From: an uncultured Alsobacter sp.
GTDB taxonomy: Bacteria > Pseudomonadota > Alphaproteobacteria > Rhizobiales > Beijerinckiaceae
Length of the DNA stretch: 64,000 nt
Assembly (NCBI RefSeq): GCF_945952055.1
Contig: NZ_CAMFHB010000012.1
Coordinates: 62,001-126,000, forward strand
Direction of reading: 5' to 3'
How positions within the stretch are numbered: the stretch's first letter is position 1; every line of letters starts with the position of its first letter. The position numbers were made by a program, and so were the translations under genes. Shown piece by piece: positions 57,276-64,000 of this stretch. The notes beneath the pieces were generated by a model. That model was given only the letters and a program-made list of their open reading frames with translations. It was not told the DNA's origin and did no database searches.

Positions 57276-58247
57276 ATGACGCTCACCAGACGCCAGTTCG
57301 TCGCCACCGCCGCCGCCGCCACGCTCGCCGGCGCCGCCGGCCCGGCCTTCGCGCAGCAGAAGCCGATCCGCGTCGGCTACATCGCCGACTTCTTCGGCGC
57401 GAGCCTGACGGCGATCGCCAACGACCAGGGCCTGTGGGCCAAGCACGGGCTCACGCCCGACATCAAGGTCTTCACCAACGGCCCGATCCAGATCCAGGCG
57501 CTCGGCGCGGGCAGCCTCGACGTCGGTTACATCGGCCCGGGCGCGCTCTGGCTGCCGGCAAGCGGCAAGGCCAAGATCCTGGCCATCAACGCCATCGGCT
57601 TCTCCGACCGCGTCATCGCGCAGGCCGGGCTCACCAGCATGGCTGCGCTCAAGGGCAAGAAGGTCGCGGTGCCCGAGGGCACGTCGGGCGACATGATCCT
57701 GCGCCTCGCGCTCGCCAAGGCCGGCATGACGCTCGCCGACCTGCAGATCATCAAGATGGACCCGTCCACGCTGGTCTCGGCCTTCGCGTCGAAGCAGGTC
57801 GATGCCGCCGGCATCTGGTACCCGCTGGTCGGCGTCATCAAGAAGACCGTGCCGGACCTGAACGAACTCGCCAAGAACGCGGACTTCTACCCGCAGCATT
57901 CGTTCCCCTCGTCCTTCGTCGCCCGCAACGAGGTGATCGACCAGGACCCGGACCTGGTGAAGCGCTTCATCGCCGTGCTGAAGGACGCCAACGACTACCG
58001 TGCCGCGGACTTCAAGCGGGCCGTGGGCATCACCTCGAAGTTCATCAACATCCCGGTCGAGGTCCTCACCACCGAGGCCGAGACCGGCAAGTTCCTCACC
58101 AGCGCGGAACTCGCCGCCGCCAGCAAGGACGGCACGGTCAACGGCTGGCTCAAGGGCATGACCGACCAGTTCGTGTCCTTCGGCCGCCTCGAGAAGCCGC
58201 TGGACGCGAAAGACTACTACCTGGCCAACCTCTACGCCGGGGGGTGA
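57276..58247 (+). CDS. NitT/TauT-family ABC transporter substrate-binding protein
   Basis: A 323-residue binding protein with a twin-Arg leader (TRRQFVATAAAATLAGAAG) processed near AFAQQ. The mature part starts KPIRVGYIADFFGA and includes GAGSLDVGYIGPGAL, as in SsuA-like proteins for sulfonates or sulfate esters. GGGAGGAG precedes ATG 57276. A family A repeat stands between it and the sulfatase gene. The sulfatase neighbour suggests a sulfate-ester ligand. Confidence 0.93.
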   Translation: MTLTRRQFVATAAAATLAGAAGPAFAQQKPIRVGYIADFFGASLTAIANDQGLWAKHGLTPDIKVFTNGPIQIQALGAGSLDVGYIGPGALWLPASGKAKILAINAIGFSDRVIAQAGLTSMAALKGKKVAVPEGTSGDMILRLALAKAGMTLADLQIIKMDPSTLVSAFASKQVDAAGIWYPLVGVIKKTVPDLNELAKNADFYPQHSFPSSFVARNEVIDQDPDLVKRFIAVLKDANDYRAADFKRAVGITSKFINIPVEVLTTEAETGKFLTSAELAAASKDGTVNGWLKGMTDQFVSFGRLEKPLDAKDYYLANLYAGG

Positions 58248-58279
58248 TGGCCGTCGTCCAGAACTCCCTCTCTCCGTTC

Positions 58280-58378
58280 GTCCTGCCCGGGCTTGGCCCG
58301 GGCATCCACGACTTTGCCGGGGCAAGGCCATGTGCCCCCGTCGGAGTCGTGGATGGCCGGGCCAGGCCCGGCCAGGAC
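58280..58378. repeat. Family A intergenic palindrome, copy 5 (expanded centre)
   Basis: Arms GCCCGGGCTTGGCCCGGGC and GGCCGGGCCAGGCCCGGCC flank a centre about 12 bases longer than in other copies. It is directly downstream of the binding-protein gene and upstream of the co-directional sulfatase gene. Confidence 0.92.
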
Positions 58379-58437
58379 GCGGAGAGGTGGGAGCCCAACA
58401 GCCCCGTCCGAATGTCTAGTTCCTCCGAGACCTGCCC

Positions 58438-59985
<1,548 letters not shown>

Positions 59986-60014
59986 GGCTATCCGGACTCA
60001 TCCACTCCCAAGCC

Positions 60015-60126
60015 CCTCATCCTGAGCCACGGCCCGCAGGGCCGTGAGTCGAAGGACGCACAAAAGTGCCGCTGCGCCACTCTGCGTCCTTCGACTCGGC
60101 CGCCTTGCGGCCGGCTCAGGATGAGG
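60015..60126. repeat. Family B intergenic palindrome, copy 2
   Basis: Same layout as the copy at 25370: CCTCATCCTGAGCC and GGCTCAGGATGAGG at the ends, GGCCCGCAGGGCC inside, and GAGTCGAAGGACGCA paired with TGCGTCCTTCGACTC. It lies between convergent genes, as does copy 1. Confidence 0.92.
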
Positions 60127-60156
60127 GAGATAGAGGCTGGAATATGGGTCCGGGTC

Positions 60157-60651
60157 CTACCGCCGCGCCTTGTCCCCCAGGTGCCCAAGCGGCAGCGCGG
60201 CGGTCTGCTTGATCCTGTCCAGGACCACCGAGGAGCGCACGTGGGCCACGGCCTCGTGCGGCAGGAAGACCTCGTTGAGGATGCGCGCCAGCACCTTCAG
60301 GCTCGGCACCGTGAGCTTCACGAGGTAGTCCGAGGCGCCGGTCACGGCATAGGCCTCCTGGACCTCCTCGAGCCGCGAGACGAGCTCACGGAACTTGTCG
60401 GCGTTGTCGGGCGAGTGGCTCGCCAGCATCACCTCCACGAAGACGAGCACGTCGAGGCCGAGCGCCTCGGCCGAGAGCTCCGCGCGGTAGCGGGCGATCA
60501 TCCCCGACGCTTCCAGGGCGGCGCGCCGCCGTGAGCACTGGGAGGCGGACAGGCCCACCTTTTCGGCGAGGTCATTGTTGGTCAGGCTGCCGTCGTCCTG
60601 AAGGGCCGCGAGGAGCTTCAGGTCGAAGCCGTCGAGTTCCACTGCGTGCAT
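60157..60651 (-). CDS. Lrp/AsnC-family transcriptional regulator
   Basis: A 164-residue regulator with an HTH (LTNNDLAEKVGLSASQCSRRR) and a RAM ligand domain (QEAYAVTGASDYLVKLTVPS). It is divergent from hpd with 125 bases between, the usual place for a local activator of aromatic amino-acid breakdown. ATG 60651 gives the family N-terminus (VELDGFDLKLLAALQDDG); the longer frame extends past the intergenic region. The likely effector is phenylalanine or tyrosine. Confidence 0.93.
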   Translation of the reverse strand: MHAVELDGFDLKLLAALQDDGSLTNNDLAEKVGLSASQCSRRRAALEASGMIARYRAELSAEALGLDVLVFVEVMLASHSPDNADKFRELVSRLEEVQEAYAVTGASDYLVKLTVPSLKVLARILNEVFLPHEAVAHVRSSVVLDRIKQTAALPLGHLGDKARR

Positions 60652-60776
60652 GATCTCTGCCTTTGTTGCACGATCCGCGCGCATCGAGCCCCAAGCGACC
60701 GGATTTCTCACACTTCGTGCGCGCGCCTTGCGTCAAGCTTGCACTCTGTCAGGCTCTCATCGCAAGGACTTCCCCC

Positions 60777-61883
<1,107 letters not shown>

Positions 61884-61970
61884 GCGGTGGGGCACCACCG
61901 CTCCTCCGCCGAATGGATCCCGCCAGCATCATCCATCGTTGTTCCACGGGGGCGACCGAGGAGAAACGCC

Positions 61971-62846
61971 ATGTCGGCCCATGCCGTCCTGACCGCCCGC
62001 AGCAAGGATGACTGCATCATCGACCAGGGGTGGTCGGGCTACACGCCCGAGCAGCACGAGACCTGGGGGATTCTGTTCGAGCGCCAGCTCAGGACGCTCG
62101 AAGGCCATGTCTGCCAGGAGTACCTGGACGGGCTCCAGGCGCTGGGCGTCGACGCCCGCGGCATCCCGGATTTCGCGTCCATGAACCGCAGCCTGCGCCA
62201 ACGCACCGGCTGGGAGGTGGTCGCCGTGCCGGGGCTCATCCCGTCGCGGCCCTTTTTCGAGATGCTGGCCAACCGGCAGTTCCCGGCGGGCACCTTCATC
62301 CGCACCCGTGAACAGCTCGACTACCTGGAAGAGCCCGACATCTTCCATGACGTGTTCGGGCACGTGCCGCTCCTGACCAACCCGGCCTACGCGGACTACA
62401 TGGAGGCGTATGGCCGGCTCGGCCTCAAGGCCATCGAGGCCAAGGGCGTCAAGTTCCTGGCCCGGCTCAACTGGTATACGATCGAGTTCGGGCTCATCCG
62501 CAAGCCCGAGGGGATCAGGATCTACGGCGCCGGCATCTGCTCCTCGTTCGGCGAGGCCCGCTACGTCGTGGAGGACGGCTCCGCGCATCACCTGGGCTTC
62601 GATCTCGATCGCGTGGCGCGCACCGGCTACTACATCGACGACCTGCAGGCGTCCTACTTCGTGGTCGACAGTTTCGACCAGCTGTTTCGCGCTCTGCGCG
62701 ACACCGACATGGTGGAGCGCTTCGCGCGCTGGCGCGCCGAGCCGGCGCTGTCGCCGTTCGACATCGAGGAGGGCGACGCGGTGCTGCGCCGCGGCTCCGG
62801 CCGCTACTGGGCGGGTTTCCCCGCGCGCAAGACCGCGCTCAAATAG
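61971..62846 (+). CDS. phhA: Phenylalanine 4-monooxygenase
   Basis: A 291-residue pterin-dependent enzyme that hydroxylates phenylalanine to tyrosine. The iron site is [10 protein letters not shown] with a later Glu, and [10 protein letters not shown] is a family landmark. It lacks an ACT regulatory domain, as bacterial forms do. GAGGAG precedes ATG 61971. With hpd and hmgA around it, the cluster covers phenylalanine to maleylacetoacetate, apart from the transaminase. No phhB (pterin dehydratase) is seen here. Confidence 0.96.
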   Translation: MSAHAVLTARSKDDCIIDQGWSGYTPEQHETWGILFERQLRTLEGHVCQEYLDGLQALGVDARGIPDFASMNRSLRQRTGWEVVAVPGLIPSRPFFEMLANRQFPAGTFIRTREQLDYLEEPDIFHDVFGHVPLLTNPAYADYMEAYGRLGLKAIEAKGVKFLARLNWYTIEFGLIRKPEGIRIYGAGICSSFGEARYVVEDGSAHHLGFDLDRVARTGYYIDDLQASYFVVDSFDQLFRALRDTDMVERFARWRAEPALSPFDIEEGDAVLRRGSGRYWAGFPARKTALK

Positions 62847-62877
62847 GGCCGTCGCGGCCAGGACGATGGGGGAGGGG

Positions 62878-64000
62878 ATGACGCTCAGGATGATGCCGGG
62901 CTTCGGCAACGACTTCGAGACGGAAGCGCTGGAGGGCGCGCTGCCGCAGGGCCAGAACTCGCCCCAGCGCGGCGCCTACGGGCTCTACGCCGAGCAGCTC
63001 TCGGGCTCGCCCTTCACCGCCCCGCGGGGCACCAACGAGCGCTCGTGGCTCTATCGCATCCGGCCCTCGGTCAAGCACACGGGGCGCTTTCGGCGGATCG
63101 AGCTGCCGTACTTCAAGACCGCGCCCCACGTCGTCGAGCACGGCCTCGCCCTCGGGCAGTTGCGCTGGGACCCGGTCCCCATCCCCGACGAGCCCCTGAC
63201 CTTCCTCACCGGCCTTCGGACGATGACCACGGCAGGCGACGTCTACACACAGGTCGGCATGGCGGCGCATGTCTATCTCGTCACCGCGCCCATGGAGGAC
63301 GAGGTGTTCTTCAACGCCGACGGCGAGCTGATGATCGTGCCGCAGGAGGGCAGCCTGCGCATCGCCACCGAACTCGGTGTCATGGAGATCGGCCCCTGCC
63401 AGATCGCCGTGGTGCCCCGCGGCATGAAGTTCAAGGTGGCGCCGGTCGGCGGCCCCTCGCGCGGCTATGTCTGCGAGAACTACGGCGCCAAGTTCACGCT
63501 GCCCGACCGCGGCCCCATCGGCGCCAACTGCCTGGCCAATCCCCGTGACTTCAAGACCCCGGTCGCCGCCTACGAGGATCGCGAGACGCCCCACCGCGTC
63601 GTGGTGAAATGGTGCGGCACCTTCCAGGCGTGCGAGATCGGCCACTCGCCGCTCGACGTCGTCGCCTGGCACGGCAACTACGCGCCCTATTGCTACGACC
63701 TGCGCACCTTCTCCCCGGTGGGGGCGATCCTGTTCGACCATCCCGATCCGTCGATCTTCACCGTGCTCACGGCGCCGTCCGGCGAGGCCGGCACGGCCAA
63801 CATCGACTTCGTGATCTTTCCCGAGCGGTGGCTGGTGGCCGAGCACTCGTTCCGGCCGCCCTGGTACCACATGAACATCATGAGCGAGTTCATGGGGCTC
63901 ATCAAAGGCCGCTACGACGCCAAGGAGCAGGGCTTCGTGCCCGGCGGCATGAGCCTGCACAACTGCATGCTGCCGCACGGCCCCGATCGCAGCGCCTTCG
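62878..64000 (+). CDS. hmgA: Homogentisate 1,2-dioxygenase (3' end outside window)
   Basis: The 374 residues present cover most of the roughly 445-residue enzyme, which opens the homogentisate ring to maleylacetoacetate. The start [20 protein letters not shown] and [17 protein letters not shown] are unmistakable, and [20 protein letters not shown] carries iron-site His and Glu residues. The start may be ATG 62878 or a nearby ATG (62866 or 62890); GGAGGGG is immediately upstream of 62878. Last visible gene; fahA and maiA may follow. Confidence 0.95.
   Translation, partial: MTLRMMPGFGNDFETEALEGALPQGQNSPQRGAYGLYAEQLSGSPFTAPRGTNERSWLYRIRPSVKHTGRFRRIELPYFKTAPHVVEHGLALGQLRWDPVPIPDEPLTFLTGLRTMTTAGDVYTQVGMAAHVYLVTAPMEDEVFFNADGELMIVPQEGSLRIATELGVMEIGPCQIAVVPRGMKFKVAPVGGPSRGYVCENYGAKFTLPDRGPIGANCLANPRDFKTPVAAYEDRETPHRVVVKWCGTFQACEIGHSPLDVVAWHGNYAPYCYDLRTFSPVGAILFDHPDPSIFTVLTAPSGEAGTANIDFVIFPERWLVAEHSFRPPWYHMNIMSEFMGLIKGRYDAKEQGFVPGGMSLHNCMLPHGPDRSAF

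Overview
The window is about 68% GC by eye, with tightly packed operons, frequent 4-base ATGA/GTGA stop-start overlaps and several GTG or TTG starts. It looks like chromosome of a free-living alphaproteobacterium of the Hyphomicrobiales (Bosea, Phreatobacter or Methylobacteriaceae-like; genus not resolved). Supporting signs are four families of short GC-rich intergenic palindromes of the kind common in that order, the relatives suggested by the proteins, and the mix of ABC importers, enolase-superfamily enzymes, SDRs, nap, cyanide-insensitive bd-type oxidase and homogentisate genes. I see no tRNA, rRNA, CRISPR array, phage or transposase. About 60 protein genes can be supported.

Layout. 1-4384 (minus): a catabolic operon with two enolase-superfamily acid-sugar dehydratase-like enzymes, an SDR and a dihydroxyphthalate-decarboxylase-like protein cut by the left edge. 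4695-7687 (plus): a membrane chemoreceptor and an EamA transporter. 7857-13590: four reductases (three SDRs, one of them lacking the YxxxK pair, and a quinone-oxidoreductase-like MDR), a LysE exporter, a TauD-like oxygenase and a DUF6665-like protein. 13726-17696 (minus): a soluble globin-coupled chemoreceptor, a small membrane protein and a DHA2 drug exporter. 17888-22306 (plus): cydA-cydB plus an overlapping 46-codon DUF2474 gene, then leuA with a possible leader peptide. 22441-25336: a Tat-exported cyclase, a TIM-barrel isomerase and an orphan TctC-type binding protein.

25498-33988 (minus): an arabinoside salvage operon of a binding protein, two permeases, two ATPases, a GH51 arabinofuranosidase and an unusual ArsR-HTH regulator with a large C-terminal beta-rich domain. 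34206-35953: an MFS carrier and a MarR regulator, each with a CGGGTATAYRCCCG-type palindrome at its promoter. 36189-43485: an ene-reductase-like flavoenzyme, then a fully coupled ABC importer operon ending in an L-2-amino-thiazoline-4-carboxylate hydrolase-like gene. 43576-46245: a GGDEF-EAL protein and an AHSA1/SRPBCC protein, followed by a repeat-rich spacer.

46819-53499 (minus): a periplasmic nitrate reductase operon napFDAGHBC with a DUF2478 gene attached by ATGA overlap. A Crp/Fnr regulator is divergent from it, with an FNR-type box between. 54532-59985 (plus): ROK regulator, NitT/TauT-type ABC importer and a CTPSR sulfatase, best read as a sulfate-ester uptake and desulfation operon with its promoter and operator visible. 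60157-64000: an Lrp regulator divergent from hpd-phhA-hmgA, the phenylalanine/tyrosine to homogentisate route, with hmgA cut by the right edge.

The most interesting items are the ArsR/sugar-domain regulator with its direct-repeat operator candidate, the thiazoline-hydrolase ABC operon, the nap-DUF2478 coupling, the apparently leaderless autoregulated marR, REP-like elements placed after binding-protein genes, and one palindrome family apparently inserted into another.
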